Origin: Micrococcales bacterium
Lineage (GTDB): Bacteria; Actinomycetota; Actinomycetes; Actinomycetales; Cellulomonadaceae
DNA length: 64,000 bases
Assembly (NCBI GenBank): GCA_009777345.1
Contig: WRMB01000008.1
Coordinates: 16,266 to 80,265 of the forward strand
Direction of reading: 5' to 3'
The notes below the pieces were generated by a model. It was not told where the DNA came from and did no database searches. It worked only from the letters and a program-made list of their open reading frames with translations. The translations under genes and the position numbers were made by a program. Below are positions 44,783 through 53,843 of the stretch, one piece after another. How positions within the stretch are numbered: position 1 is the first letter of the stretch; each line of letters opens with the position of its first letter.

Positions 44783-46153
44783 GTGGCGAGCAAGGGCCTG
44801 GCCGCACGCTGGCGCGACTACGTCGACCGTTCCGCGCGCCAGTCCCCGGCCCGCCTGGCGCTGGGCGTCTTCGCGTTGGTCATCCTGACGTTCACGGTGC
44901 TGCTGAGCGCCCCCTGGGCGACGGTCGGCGGCCACAGCGCACCACCGGTGACCGCGCTGTTCACGGCGACGTCGGCCACGACCGTGACGGGGCTGGTCGT
45001 CGTGCCGACCGGCACCTACTGGTCCGGGTGGGGCCTGGTGGTGATCCTCGTCGCGATCAAGGTGGGCGGGCTGGGGGTGATGACGCTGGCGTCGCTGCTC
45101 GGCCTGGCGGTGTCCCGCCGGGTGGGGCTGACGCAGCGGCTGCTGGTGTCGTCGGAGACGCATTTCACCCGGCTGGGCGAGGTCGGGTCGCTGCTGCGCA
45201 CCGTGATCGTGACGTCCACGGCGCTCGAGGTCGTCATCGCGACGGTGCTGTTCCCCCGGTTCCTGGCCGACGGCGAGGGGGTCGGCCCGGCGGCCTGGCA
45301 CTCGATCTTCTACGCGATCTCGGCGTTCAACAACGCCGGGTTCGTGCCCACGGCGGACGGTCTGACCCCGTACGCCTCGGACTGGTGGGTGCTGCTGCCG
45401 CTGATCGTCGGGGTGTTCATCGGGTCGCTCGGCTTCCCGGTGATCCTCGACGTGATGCGCCGTCTGCGCCGTCCGGCGACCTGGTCGCTGCACTCCAAGC
45501 TGACGATCGTCACCAGCCTGGTACTGGTGGTGGCCGGGTCGGTGCTGGTCGCGGCGTTCGAGTGGAACAACCCGGACACCTTCGCGGCCCAGTCGGGCAG
45601 CGGCACGGTGCTGGCTTCGCTGTTCGCCGGGGTGATGCCGCGTTCGGCGGGGCTGTCCACCGTGAACGTGTCCGAGATGCACGAGAGCACCTGGCTGCTC
45701 ATGGACGCGCTGATGTTCGCCGGGGGCGGTTCGGCGTCCACCGCAGGCGGGATCAAGGTGACGACGCTGGCGGTCATGATGCTGGCCATCGTCGCCGAGG
45801 CGCGCGGCGACCGGGACCTGGAGGCCTTCGGTCGGCGCATCCCGCGCGACACGCTCCAGGTGGCTGTCGCGGTGGTCTTCATCTCCGCGACAGTGGTGCT
45901 CGCGGCCAGCCTGCTGCTGCTGGCGCTGACCAGCCTGAGCCTGGACGTCATCTTGTTCGAGGTGATCTCCGCCTACGCCACCTGCGGGCTGACCACCGGG
46001 ATCACCCCTGGTCTGCCCGAGCACGCCCAGCTGGTGCTCGTCGCCCTGATGTTCGTCGGCCGGACTGGCACGATGACCATTGCCGCGGCGCTGGCGCTGC
46101 GCAACCGTCGTCGTGTGGTCCGGTACCCCGAGGAGAGGCCGATCATTGGCTGA
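44783..46153 (+). CDS. TrkH/KtrB-family potassium channel subunit
   Basis: 456-residue membrane protein with four pore-loop repeats: TATSATTVTGL near 67-77, FYAISAFNNAGFVPT near 177-191, GVMPRSAGLSTVN near 287-299 and AYATCGLTTGI near 401-411. It takes up K+ together with the TrkA-type regulator encoded directly after. The GTG at 44783 follows GAAGGAGG by 6 nt; longer starts lack a site. Divergent from the HTH gene. Confidence 0.93.
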   Translation: MASKGLAARWRDYVDRSARQSPARLALGVFALVILTFTVLLSAPWATVGGHSAPPVTALFTATSATTVTGLVVVPTGTYWSGWGLVVILVAIKVGGLGVMTLASLLGLAVSRRVGLTQRLLVSSETHFTRLGEVGSLLRTVIVTSTALEVVIATVLFPRFLADGEGVGPAAWHSIFYAISAFNNAGFVPTADGLTPYASDWWVLLPLIVGVFIGSLGFPVILDVMRRLRRPATWSLHSKLTIVTSLVLVVAGSVLVAAFEWNNPDTFAAQSGSGTVLASLFAGVMPRSAGLSTVNVSEMHESTWLLMDALMFAGGGSASTAGGIKVTTLAVMMLAIVAEARGDRDLEAFGRRIPRDTLQVAVAVVFISATVVLAASLLLLALTSLSLDVILFEVISAYATCGLTTGITPGLPEHAQLVLVALMFVGRTGTMTIAAALALRNRRRVVRYPEERPIIG

Positions 46154-46835
46154 GAAGCACAACCCCCGCAAGCCCGCCCCGGCCCCGGGTGACGGCGGGA
46201 TACTCGTCATCGGCCTGGGCCGGTTCGGCTCGGCCATCGCCGAGACGCTGGCCCGGTCAGAACGTGACGTGCTGGCCGTGGAACGCTCCCCCGAGCTGGT
46301 CGCGCACTGGGCGGGCCGGATCGCCCTGGTCGAGGCCGACGCCACCAACCCGGTCGCCCTGGAGCAGGTCGGGGTGCGCGACTACCCGACGGCGGTGGTC
46401 GCGGTCGGGTCGCACCTGGAGGCGTCGGTGCTGATCACCGCCAACCTGGTGGACCTGGGGGTGCCGCAGATCTGGGCCAAGGCCATCAGCAACGAGCACG
46501 CCCGGATCCTGGAACGGATCGGCGCCCACCACGTGGTCCGTCCCGAGTCGGAGGCCGGCGAGCGCGTCGCCCACCTGGTCTCCGGCAAGCTGCTGGACTA
46601 CATCGAGGTCGAGGACGGGTTCACCATCGTCAAGATGCGTCCCCCGCGCGAGCTGGAGGGCTTCACCCTGGCCCAGTCGCACGTGCGCACCAAGTACGGG
46701 GTGACGGTGATCGGCGTGAAGAGCCCCGGCCTGGACTTCCGCTACGCCCAGCCCGACACCCGCATCTCCGTCAACGACACCCTCATCGTGGCCGGGCACC
46801 CCGACCTGCTGGAACGCTTCTCCCGGCGGCCCTGA
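46146..46835 (+). CDS. TrkA/KtrA-family potassium uptake regulator
   Basis: 229-residue cytoplasmic gating subunit. An RCK_N Rossmann domain begins ILVIGLGRFGSAIAETLAR (near 19-37); the C-terminal RCK_C domain runs from about 145 (FTIVKMRPPRELEG). The likely start is a TTG at 46146, overlapping trkH by 8 nt, after GAGGAGAGG; other starts would remove or extend the N-terminus. It should form an octameric ring on the TrkH-like subunit. Confidence 0.92.
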   Translation: MAEKHNPRKPAPAPGDGGILVIGLGRFGSAIAETLARSERDVLAVERSPELVAHWAGRIALVEADATNPVALEQVGVRDYPTAVVAVGSHLEASVLITANLVDLGVPQIWAKAISNEHARILERIGAHHVVRPESEAGERVAHLVSGKLLDYIEVEDGFTIVKMRPPRELEGFTLAQSHVRTKYGVTVIGVKSPGLDFRYAQPDTRISVNDTLIVAGHPDLLERFSRRP

Positions 46836-46839
46836 CGCA

Positions 46840-47961
46840 TCAGGAGCGGAAGCTGACCAGGCCCGGGGCGACGATCTCCAGCTGGGCGGCCAGCTCGCGG
46901 TGACGCTGGGTGGGGACCTGGTCCAGGGCGTTCTCCAGGTGGGGCAGGGCCCGTTCGTCGTGGTAGTCCCAGACGGCCAGGGCAGCGGCGACGGCGCGGT
47001 CGGTCGGACGGGCGCGAGCGTCGGCGGCGAAGGTGACCAGGGTGGACAGGTCGTCCATACCGTGCCGGTGCAGCCGGGCGTCCCACTCGGTGGCCGCCTC
47101 CAGGCCGTGCCGCGGGGCGATACGGGCCGCGGCGGCCAGCACGGCCGGGTCGCCGGGCCGGTAGGAGTTCATCAGCTCGAGCACCCGCAGGGCCGGCCGG
47201 GAGCCGTCCTTGGCCGCCAGCTGGGTCCAGCGCTCCCACTGGAAGTCGGACAGGTCCGGCAGGACGGCCCGGACCGCGTCCTCGCCGAGCTCGCGCACCA
47301 CGACCGGCGGCACGTCCACCCGTCCGGCGCGCAGGGCGGCCTGCACCGCGGCGACCGCGTCGTGCTGGCGGCCCGCCCGGGCCAGCAGGCTGGACTCCAC
47401 GTCGATCGCGGCGTCACGACGGCGCGAACGCCCGGCACCGTCGGTGAACACCGCCGGTACCCGGGCCAGCGCGGCCAGACCGGCGTCGACATCGCCGACC
47501 TGGGCGGCCACCCGGGCCGCCACTACGTCCACCAAGGCGTTGCGCGGCTGGGCCTCGCGCCAGCGCGCCACCCAGCGCGAAGCACTCTCGGTGTCACCCA
47601 TCGCCAGCCGGGTGACGATCTGGGTGCGGGCCACGGACTGGATCTCGGCGTCGCTCAGCCACCCGGCCGCGGCCCAGGCCTGCTCGGCGACCTGCGCCGA
47701 CTCTCCGGTCTGGTACCGCCTGGCCAGCCACCGGGCCAGCCTCACCCGCACCGACGCGATCCAGGCCGGGTCTTCGGCCGTCTGGGCGCTGGCCAGCTCT
47801 TCACGGGCCAGGGCGACGTTGCGGTCCACCTTCTTCATGCTGGTCCGGCCGGCGTCGGCGTAGCCGCCGCGCCGCGGCCGGACACCGCCCAGCAGGCTCC
47901 GCTCGGCCGCACCCCGCGGCACGGCCGACACGACAGCGACGGTCAGACGATGGTTCTTCAT
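46840..47961 (-). CDS. Hypothetical protein, helical-repeat type, in the flagellar neighbourhood
   Basis: About 373 residues, not recognised. Almost wholly helical with Ala/Arg/Glu-rich repeats every 35-40 residues from about residue 45 on, reminiscent of TPR-like solenoids. A basic N-terminus (MKNHRLTVAVVS) may be a weak membrane-targeting segment. The ATG at 47961 follows GAGGGAG. A sigma-28-like promoter lies upstream (47998-48025), which suggests a motility-linked role. Its stop is 5 nt from the convergent trkA stop. Confidence 0.7.
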   Translation of the reverse strand: MKNHRLTVAVVSAVPRGAAERSLLGGVRPRRGGYADAGRTSMKKVDRNVALAREELASAQTAEDPAWIASVRVRLARWLARRYQTGESAQVAEQAWAAAGWLSDAEIQSVARTQIVTRLAMGDTESASRWVARWREAQPRNALVDVVAARVAAQVGDVDAGLAALARVPAVFTDGAGRSRRRDAAIDVESSLLARAGRQHDAVAAVQAALRAGRVDVPPVVVRELGEDAVRAVLPDLSDFQWERWTQLAAKDGSRPALRVLELMNSYRPGDPAVLAAAARIAPRHGLEAATEWDARLHRHGMDDLSTLVTFAADARARPTDRAVAAALAVWDYHDERALPHLENALDQVPTQRHRELAAQLEIVAPGLVSFRS

Positions 47962-47997
47962 CGCACGCTCCCTCAAGACCTGGGCGTCTTTCACCCT

Positions 47998-48025
47998 CCA
48001 TCGGCGTGACGGGCGGGCTTCTTGA
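47998..48025 (-). promoter_or_regulatory. Sigma-28 (FliA)-like promoter upstream of the helical-repeat protein
   Basis: Minus strand TCAA-N16-GCCGATGG, resembling the FliA consensus TAAA-N15-GCCGATAA; 36 nt upstream of the ATG. Confidence 0.5.
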
Positions 48026-48169
48026 GCGCTACGGCGCTTTTGATACAAAATTACGGCCGTCTGCCTGGGCGAAGGGCCGCCCGGGTGACAGCGGCACCAG
48101 ACGTCTCCTCTTTCCCGCCTGTCGGTCGATAGACGCGACGAACTCCCACCACCCAGGAGGAAGACCCGC

Positions 48170-49354
48170 ATGTCTGAACGCAGCCTAGTCACGTCCGGGG
48201 CTGCGCTCGTCCACCAGCCGGTGACCGACGCCGAGGGGCGCGTCGCCGCCTACACGCTGCACGACATCGCGCTGCACCAGCGGCCCGGCCCGGTCGCCGA
48301 GCCGGCAGCCACCGAGGAGAGCCTGGACGCGGAGTACGACCAGACCGACCTGACGTCCCTGGCCGCCGGGCGCCCGTTGCTGCTCCAGGCCACCCGGCGG
48401 GTGCTGACCGGCGATGACGAGTCCGTCGTCGCGTACCTGTCCGCCGAGCAGGCCGAGAGCCCGCAGGTCGCGGCCCTGGTGTCATCCCGGCACGCGCGCA
48501 ACCTGCGCACGTCTATGACCGGGTTCACCGGCACCGAGGCCGAGGTGGTGCTGCTGCCCAGGCTGACCGTGGTCGGGATCGACACGGCCGCCCCGGACAA
48601 CCGGCTCGGCGAGCTCATCGACCTGGCGCACAGCCTGGACGTCAAGGTCATCGCCGAGCGGGTCCGCACCGTCGAGGGCCACCGACGGGCCTTCGGCCTG
48701 GGGGCCGACCTGGTCGAAGGCCGCCTCCTGCCCGCCGGGGAGCCGGAGCGCGGCGGGCTGTCCGCCAGCGATATCAGCTGCCTGGAGCTGCTGGCCCTGC
48801 TGACCGAGGAACCGGTGGACTACGACGCGGTGACCGGTCTGGTCGCCGCCGACCCGAACCTGGCCGTCGGGGTGCTGCACCTGGTCAACTCCGCGGTGTT
48901 CGCCCTGCCCCAGCCGGTCGACTCGGTGCGCCGGGCCGTCGTCCTGGTCGGTCCCCGGCTGCTGCGGGCGCTGGCCACCACCTCGCTGAACCAGTCGACC
49001 CGCACCAGCACCGACGAGCTGTGGCACGTCCTGGCCCGGGCCACGGCCTGCTGGAACCTGGCCGGAGACGATATCGGGTACACCGTCGGGCTGCTGTCCG
49101 CCGTGGTCGACCAGCGCCGGGTCGACCCCGCCTGGCTGGCGCGGATGGCCGGTATGTCCGACAGCGCGACCGAGGCGCTGGTGCGGCTCAAGGGCCCGGT
49201 CGGTGCAGCGCTCGCCTCGGTGCGGGCCCACGAGTATGGTGACCCGCGAGTGGCGCTCGGGTTCGGTATCGACCCGCACCAGGTGTCCCGCGCCTGGTTG
49301 GACGCTCTGCCCGAGGCTCGCGGGATCGCGGCGGCCCTGACCGCCGAAGGATGA
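48170..49354 (+). CDS. EAL-HDOD signalling protein (catalytically degenerate EAL), paralogue A
   Basis: 394 residues. The N-terminal half (to about 200) aligns by pattern with EAL domains (VHQPVTDAEGRVAAYTL near 14-30) but EAL is replaced by YTL, so c-di-GMP hydrolysis is unlikely. The C-terminal half is an HDOD domain (SASDISCLELLALL near 201; VLHLVNSAVFALPQPVDSVRRAVVLVG near 239-265). Such proteins act as regulators or scaffolds. GGAGG lies 9 nt before the ATG. Followed 18 nt later by a paralogue. Confidence 0.83.
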   Translation: MSERSLVTSGAALVHQPVTDAEGRVAAYTLHDIALHQRPGPVAEPAATEESLDAEYDQTDLTSLAAGRPLLLQATRRVLTGDDESVVAYLSAEQAESPQVAALVSSRHARNLRTSMTGFTGTEAEVVLLPRLTVVGIDTAAPDNRLGELIDLAHSLDVKVIAERVRTVEGHRRAFGLGADLVEGRLLPAGEPERGGLSASDISCLELLALLTEEPVDYDAVTGLVAADPNLAVGVLHLVNSAVFALPQPVDSVRRAVVLVGPRLLRALATTSLNQSTRTSTDELWHVLARATACWNLAGDDIGYTVGLLSAVVDQRRVDPAWLARMAGMSDSATEALVRLKGPVGAALASVRAHEYGDPRVALGFGIDPHQVSRAWLDALPEARGIAAALTAEG

Positions 49355-49372
49355 CCAGGAGACGCCTTAGTC

Positions 49373-50602
49373 ATGGCCGTTCAGTGGCAGGTCCCGGTGC
49401 TGGTCCGGTGCCACCTCACCGACCGGTCCGGCCGTGTCGCCGGGTACGCGCTGCGGATGGACGCCCCCTACGACGTGGACCCGGCGCGACCGGCGACCGC
49501 CGACGACCTCTCCCCGGGAGCGCCTGACGACCGAAGGTCGCCCCTGAGCCCGGACACCGTGCTCGCCGCGCTCGACGAGGAGTACCGCAGCACCGATCTG
49601 GCCACGCTGGCCGAGGCCCGGCTGTTCTGCGTGCAGGCCACCCCCGCGCTGCTGGCCGGGGCGGGCGACCTGCTCGACGAGATCGACCACCTCGTCGTCG
49701 AGGTGCCGTCCTGGCTGCTGACCACCCCGGGGGTGGACCAGCTCATGGCCCAGCAGCGGGACCAGGGGGTGCGGTTCGCCCTCGGCGGCTTCCGCGGTAC
49801 GCCCGAGCAGGTCCAGGCGCTGGACGTGGCCGATATGGTCATGGTCGACGCCCAGGACCCCCGGCTGGCCGAGACGATAGCCGCCCGCGGGTCGGCCCAG
49901 GTCGTCGTCCGCGGACCGGTCAGCCGGGCCGGGGTCGACCTGGCCGTCGACGCCGGGGCCGACCTGGTCGAGACCGCCTGGGTCTACCCCGACGACGACC
50001 GTGACCCCGGAGTGCTCGACGCCGTGGAGGCCCAGTGCCTGGCCCTGCTGTCGGCGCTCGACCGGCAGCCCGCCGAGCCGGAGCAGGTCGCCGAGGTCAT
50101 CTCCGCGTCCCCCGAGCTGTCCGTGGCCGTGCTGCGCCAGGTCAACTCCTCGGCCGTGGCGCTGCGCCACCGGGTCGACTCGGTGCGGCACGCCACGGTG
50201 CTGGCCGGGCCTCGTCGGCTGCGCACCGTGGCCGTGGCCGCGCTGGCCGGAGCCCGACGGGACGGGATCGACGCGCTGTGGGCGGTCCTGGCCCGGGCCC
50301 GCGCCGTCGCCGACCTCACCGGGAGAGAAACCGGCTACACCGCCGGCCTGCTGTCCGGCCTGGCCGACGTCCGCCGTTTCCCGCTCGACTGGCTGGCCAC
50401 ACGCGCCGGGGTGTCACCCCAGGTCAGCGCGGCCCTGCTGGCCCGCCGCGGAGCGCTGGGCGCGGCCGTGGCGGCCGTCGCGGCCCACGAGGCCGGCAAC
50501 CCCGCCGAGGTCGCGGCACTGGGCATGGACCCGTGGGTGGTCTCCCGCGCCTGGCTGGCCGCCGTCGCGCAGACCCGCACCCTGCTACCCGACCTGGTCT
50601 GA
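49373..50602 (+). CDS. EAL-HDOD signalling protein (degenerate EAL), paralogue B
   Basis: 409 residues, same architecture as its upstream neighbour: VRCHLTDRSGRVAGYALR near 11-28 replaces EAL by YAL; HDOD block VLRQVNSSAVALRHRVDSVRHATVLAG near 253-279. The domain boundary is near residue 215. It is probably co-transcribed with paralogue A and faces the sigma factor gene across a terminator hairpin. Confidence 0.83.
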   Translation: MAVQWQVPVLVRCHLTDRSGRVAGYALRMDAPYDVDPARPATADDLSPGAPDDRRSPLSPDTVLAALDEEYRSTDLATLAEARLFCVQATPALLAGAGDLLDEIDHLVVEVPSWLLTTPGVDQLMAQQRDQGVRFALGGFRGTPEQVQALDVADMVMVDAQDPRLAETIAARGSAQVVVRGPVSRAGVDLAVDAGADLVETAWVYPDDDRDPGVLDAVEAQCLALLSALDRQPAEPEQVAEVISASPELSVAVLRQVNSSAVALRHRVDSVRHATVLAGPRRLRTVAVAALAGARRDGIDALWAVLARARAVADLTGRETGYTAGLLSGLADVRRFPLDWLATRAGVSPQVSAALLARRGALGAAVAAVAAHEAGNPAEVAALGMDPWVVSRAWLAAVAQTRTLLPDLV

Positions 50603-50632
50603 ACCGGTTCCTGTCTCCGAGTCACCGCCAAG

Positions 50633-50649
50633 ACCCGGCCAAAACTGGA
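50633..50649. repeat. Copy of a short dispersed intergenic sequence
   Basis: acccggccaaaactgga differs by one base (length of the A-run) from 32143-32159, beside the inverted repeat after menB. Both copies lie in 3' intergenic space. Confidence 0.5.
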
Positions 50650-50699
50650 ACCCGGAGACCTCGGAGGGGCTGGGGACGGACGCTGGGTGCACACGCCAG

Positions 50700-50731
50700 G
50701 ACGCCCGCACACCGTGTGGTGTGCGGGCGTC
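50700..50731. terminator. Bidirectional terminator hairpin
   Basis: Perfect 14-bp arms gacgcccgcacacc / ggtgtgcgggcgtc with a 4-nt loop (gtgt), between the convergent EAL-HDOD paralogue B and the sigma factor gene. Confidence 0.8.
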
Positions 50732-50741
50732 GGGGGCTGGG

Positions 50742-51611
50742 TCAGGCGCTGGCGCGCTCCAGCTCGGCGTGCCGGACCGGGGTGAGCCGCTGGGCGGGCA
50801 CCCGGTCGAGCATGGGCTGGCCCGAGGCCTGGGCGGCGACCGCGGCGAAGTAGTTCTGGCGACGACGTTCGGCCACGCCCTCGTGCTGGGGGGCGGGCAC
50901 CAGGTCAGGGTCCAGGGAGTGGTTCATCCCGTCGCGCAGCAGGCCCAGGGCTTCGGTACGCATCTGGGAGATCCGCGACTGGGTGACGCCCAGCTCTTCG
51001 GCCAGCTCGGCGACGGACCGCTCCTGCAGGAACAGGCCCTCGACCACCGTGCGCAGCCGGTCGGGCAGGCAGCCCACCGCGGACCGCAGCCAGTGGATGC
51101 GCTCCCCGGCGAGCAGGGACTCCTCCGGGGTGTCGTCGTCGTCGCGGATGGTCTCGGCCACCGGGTGCTCGGTCGCATCGATCGACAGGACCCGCCGCTC
51201 GGCGTCCATCCGGGCCGCGTCCACCGCGGCGGTGTCGGTCCCCATCGACTCGGCGAGCTCTTCGCGGGTCGGGGTACGGCCGAGCGTGGCACGCAGGGAG
51301 TCCGCGGCGTTGCCCAGCTCGCGGGCCCGGCGGCGGGCGCCCCGGGTGGCCCAGTCCATCGAGCGCAGCTCGTCGAGCAGCGCACCGGCGATCCGCAGCG
51401 CCGCGTAGCGCGCGAACGGCACGCCGGTGGTCGGGTCGTACGCCTTTGCGGCCAGCACCAGGGCCAGGTTCCCGGCCGACGCCAGCTCATCGCGCGAGAC
51501 GGTCGGCGGTACACGGTGCAGCATCTCTGTTACGTGGTACCCGACGAGCGGCAGGTGGTTGAGGATCAGCTCTTCGGCAGTGGGCAGTTCAGCGGTAGCA
51601 GCATTGGTCAC
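50742..51611 (-). CDS. Sigma-70 family factor, FliA/WhiG type
   Basis: 289 residues. Region 2: NHLPLVGYHVTEML near 18-31 and AAKAYDPTTGVPFARYAALRIAGALLDELRSMDW near 55-88; region 3: LGRTPTREELAESMG near 109-123; region 4: LPDRLRTVVEGLFLQERSVAELAEELGVTQSRISQMRTEALGLL near 180-223. The order and the ARYA-x-x-RI-x-GA-x-xDELR block are typical of FliA. The GTG at 51611 is preferred; a GTG at 51638 adds 9 residues. It should read the sigma-28-like sites in this window. Confidence 0.9.
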   Translation of the reverse strand: MTNAATAELPTAEELILNHLPLVGYHVTEMLHRVPPTVSRDELASAGNLALVLAAKAYDPTTGVPFARYAALRIAGALLDELRSMDWATRGARRRARELGNAADSLRATLGRTPTREELAESMGTDTAAVDAARMDAERRVLSIDATEHPVAETIRDDDDTPEESLLAGERIHWLRSAVGCLPDRLRTVVEGLFLQERSVAELAEELGVTQSRISQMRTEALGLLRDGMNHSLDPDLVPAPQHEGVAERRRQNYFAAVAAQASGQPMLDRVPAQRLTPVRHAELERASA

Positions 51612-51950
51612 GGCTGGTCTTTCGTCGCGTCCGGGCACGGACTTGAGCCCCGTCTTGTGACGACTATCGGGCTAGCTGGTCACCCGCACAGTCGCAACTC
51701 GGGCGAACCGGTCGGTGAGATCCGGACGATTCACGTATTTGCGGACGAGTGGACGGTGTCCGTGCATGAACCACCCCCATGACCCGTGCGCTCCTTTCAC
51801 CCGTCGGCTCACCCTCGTAGACCATCCGGTAGGCCCACCACGACCGGGGGATCACACGGTCGGCCCCACCGTCGCCGACGGTTCGTCATAACCCCCTGGG
51901 CCCGACCGATGGGGGGGCAAGGTCATCGAGGGACCCAAGGAGGGCGACCA
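51612..51950. other. 339-nt divergent intergenic region, sigma factor / flgN
   Basis: Contains the sigma-28-like promoter for flgN (51886-51912). No open reading frame of note and no RNA structure recognised in the part nearest the sigma factor gene. Confidence 0.6.
51886..51912 (+). promoter_or_regulatory. Sigma-28 (FliA)-like promoter of the flgN operon
   Basis: TCAT-N15-ACCGATGG, 38 nt upstream of the flgN ATG. Compare the two other sites at 47998 and 63724. Confidence 0.6.
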
Positions 51951-52430
51951 ATGCTAAGCGACCTGTCAGAGGTTCTCTGGCGCGAACGACACCTGCTGGA
52001 GCTGCTGGTGTTCAAGCTGGAAGAAGAACAGCTCGTCATCACGTCGGGCCGTACCCGTTGGCTGGCGCACGCCGCCCGGGAGGTCGAGAACGTGCTGGAC
52101 GAGATCCGGGCCGCAGACCTGGGCCGGGCCATCGAGGCCGACGAGGTCGCCGTCACCCTCGGCCTGGAACCGGGCGCCAGCCTCAACCAGCTCGCCTCGG
52201 CCGCCCCGGCGCCCTGGGACGAGCTGCTGCGCGCCCACCGCGATGCCTTCTGCACGCTGACCTCGGAGATCAACTCGCTGTCGTCCGGTAACCGGGACCT
52301 GCTGGCGATCTCCTACCGTGCCACCCAGGAGGCCCTGGCGGGCCTGCAGAAGTCCGTGATGACCTACGACGGGTCCGGCCAGAGCGCAGCCCAGGTGGCG
52401 GTGGCGCAGCTGGTCGACCGGGCGATGTGA
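51951..52430 (+). CDS. flgN: FlgN-like flagellar export chaperone
   Basis: 159-residue, all-helical protein: SDLSEVLWRERHLLELLVFKLEEEQLVI at the start and a long C-terminal coiled coil, as in FlgN, which keeps FlgK and FlgL soluble for export. Followed after 7 nt by flgK, the usual arrangement. AAGGAGGG precedes the ATG. Confidence 0.88.
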   Translation: MLSDLSEVLWRERHLLELLVFKLEEEQLVITSGRTRWLAHAAREVENVLDEIRAADLGRAIEADEVAVTLGLEPGASLNQLASAAPAPWDELLRAHRDAFCTLTSEINSLSSGNRDLLAISYRATQEALAGLQKSVMTYDGSGQSAAQVAVAQLVDRAM

Positions 52431-52437
52431 TAAGCTC

Positions 52438-53841
52438 ATGAGCACCTTCTCGGGAATCAGTACTGCGCTCTCCTCCCTCATCGCCCAGCGCCAGGCCATC
52501 AACGTCGCCGCGCAGAACCTGGCGAACGTGAACACTGTCGGGTACACCCGGCAGCGCGCGAATATGGTGGCGGCCGCCGGCACCGACACCGCCGCGTTCT
52601 TCTCCAGGACCGACGGGGTCGGCAACGGCGTCCGTATCAACAGCATCGACCGCCTGGCCGACGCCTTCGTCGACGCCCGGCTGCGCAGCGCCACCGGCTC
52701 CGCCGGGTATCTCATGTCGCGGGCCCAGGCATACGTCACGCTGGAGAGCTCCTTCGGCGAGGGGTCCGGGGCGAAGGACGCGCTGTCCGCCCAGCTGGGG
52801 CAGATGTGGAACGCCTGGCAAGAAGCGGCGAACAACCCCGCCGAGGCGTCGAACAAGGCCGTCCTGCTGACCCAGTCCCAGCAGGTCGTGGACAAGCTGC
52901 ACACCTTGTCCCAGTCGATCTCCACCCAGTGGAAGAACACCCACTCGTCGGTCTCGAACATGGTCGACCAGGTGAACTCGACCGCGGCGTCCATCGCCGA
53001 CCTCAACGCCAAGATCCTCGCCCTGCAGGCCAACGGCCAGCCCGCCGGGGAGCTCCAGGACCTGCGCGACCAGCTCATCACCCAGCTGTCGGACTCGGTC
53101 GGGGCGACCACCTCGACCCGGCCCGACGGGCAGATCGACGTCATGGTGGGCGGCAACGCCCTGGTCTCCGGCAACCGGGTGTCCCAGCTGTCGCTGTCCG
53201 GCGCGACCACCTACGCCGAGGCCGCCGCGGGTACCGGTATCACCCTGCAGTGGAGCGACCACCCGAGCGTCCCCGTGGCCCTGACCGGCGGCGCTGTCGC
53301 CGGGCACCTGTCCACCCTGGCGCCCGCCACCGACGGTGGCATCCTGGCCTCGGCCGGCGCCCAGCTGGACGCGGTCGCGATGAAGCTGATGAACGACGTC
53401 AACGCCCTGCACCAGACCGCGGTCACCGTGGGCGGCAGCGCGGGCGGCGCGTTCTTCTCCGGGACCTCCGCGGCGGACATCCGCCTGGTCGTCACCGACC
53501 CGGCGGACGTGGCCGTGGCCGACCCGGCGATCGGCGGGTACGACGGCACCATCGGCCTGGCCATCTCCCGGCTGGCCACCGCGCCCGGCGGCGCCGACGA
53601 CCTGTGGGGCCGTCTGGTCGTCGACACCGGTTCGAGGACCGCCGCCGCGATCTCCTCGGCCACGGTGGCCGAGCAGGCCCGGTCCTCGATCGAGTCCGAG
53701 CAGATCGCCGGCGCCTCGGTCGACGCCGACGAGGAGACGGTGAACCTCATGACCTTCCAGCGGGCCTACCAGGCCGCCGCCCGGGTCATGACCACGATCG
53801 ACGAAATCCTGGACACACTCATCAACCGAATGGCGGTGTGA
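52438..53841 (+). CDS. flgK: Flagellar hook-associated protein 1
   Basis: 467-residue junction protein between hook and filament. N-terminus STFSGISTALSSLIAQRQAINVAAQNLANVNTVGYTRQ (near 2-38) with the flagellar rod/hook ANTxTxGYxRQ motif; C-terminus SVDADEETVNLMTFQRAYQAAARVMTTIDEILDTLIN is the matching helix. Exported without a signal peptide. FlgL follows with 2 nt between stop and ATG. Confidence 0.96.
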   Translation: MSTFSGISTALSSLIAQRQAINVAAQNLANVNTVGYTRQRANMVAAAGTDTAAFFSRTDGVGNGVRINSIDRLADAFVDARLRSATGSAGYLMSRAQAYVTLESSFGEGSGAKDALSAQLGQMWNAWQEAANNPAEASNKAVLLTQSQQVVDKLHTLSQSISTQWKNTHSSVSNMVDQVNSTAASIADLNAKILALQANGQPAGELQDLRDQLITQLSDSVGATTSTRPDGQIDVMVGGNALVSGNRVSQLSLSGATTYAEAAAGTGITLQWSDHPSVPVALTGGAVAGHLSTLAPATDGGILASAGAQLDAVAMKLMNDVNALHQTAVTVGGSAGGAFFSGTSAADIRLVVTDPADVAVADPAIGGYDGTIGLAISRLATAPGGADDLWGRLVVDTGSRTAAAISSATVAEQARSSIESEQIAGASVDADEETVNLMTFQRAYQAAARVMTTIDEILDTLINRMAV

Positions 53842-53843
53842 GC

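Noticed and set aside
46836..46839. Terminator between the convergent trkA and helical-repeat genes
   Set aside because: Only 4 nt separate the two stops; no hairpin can fit between them.
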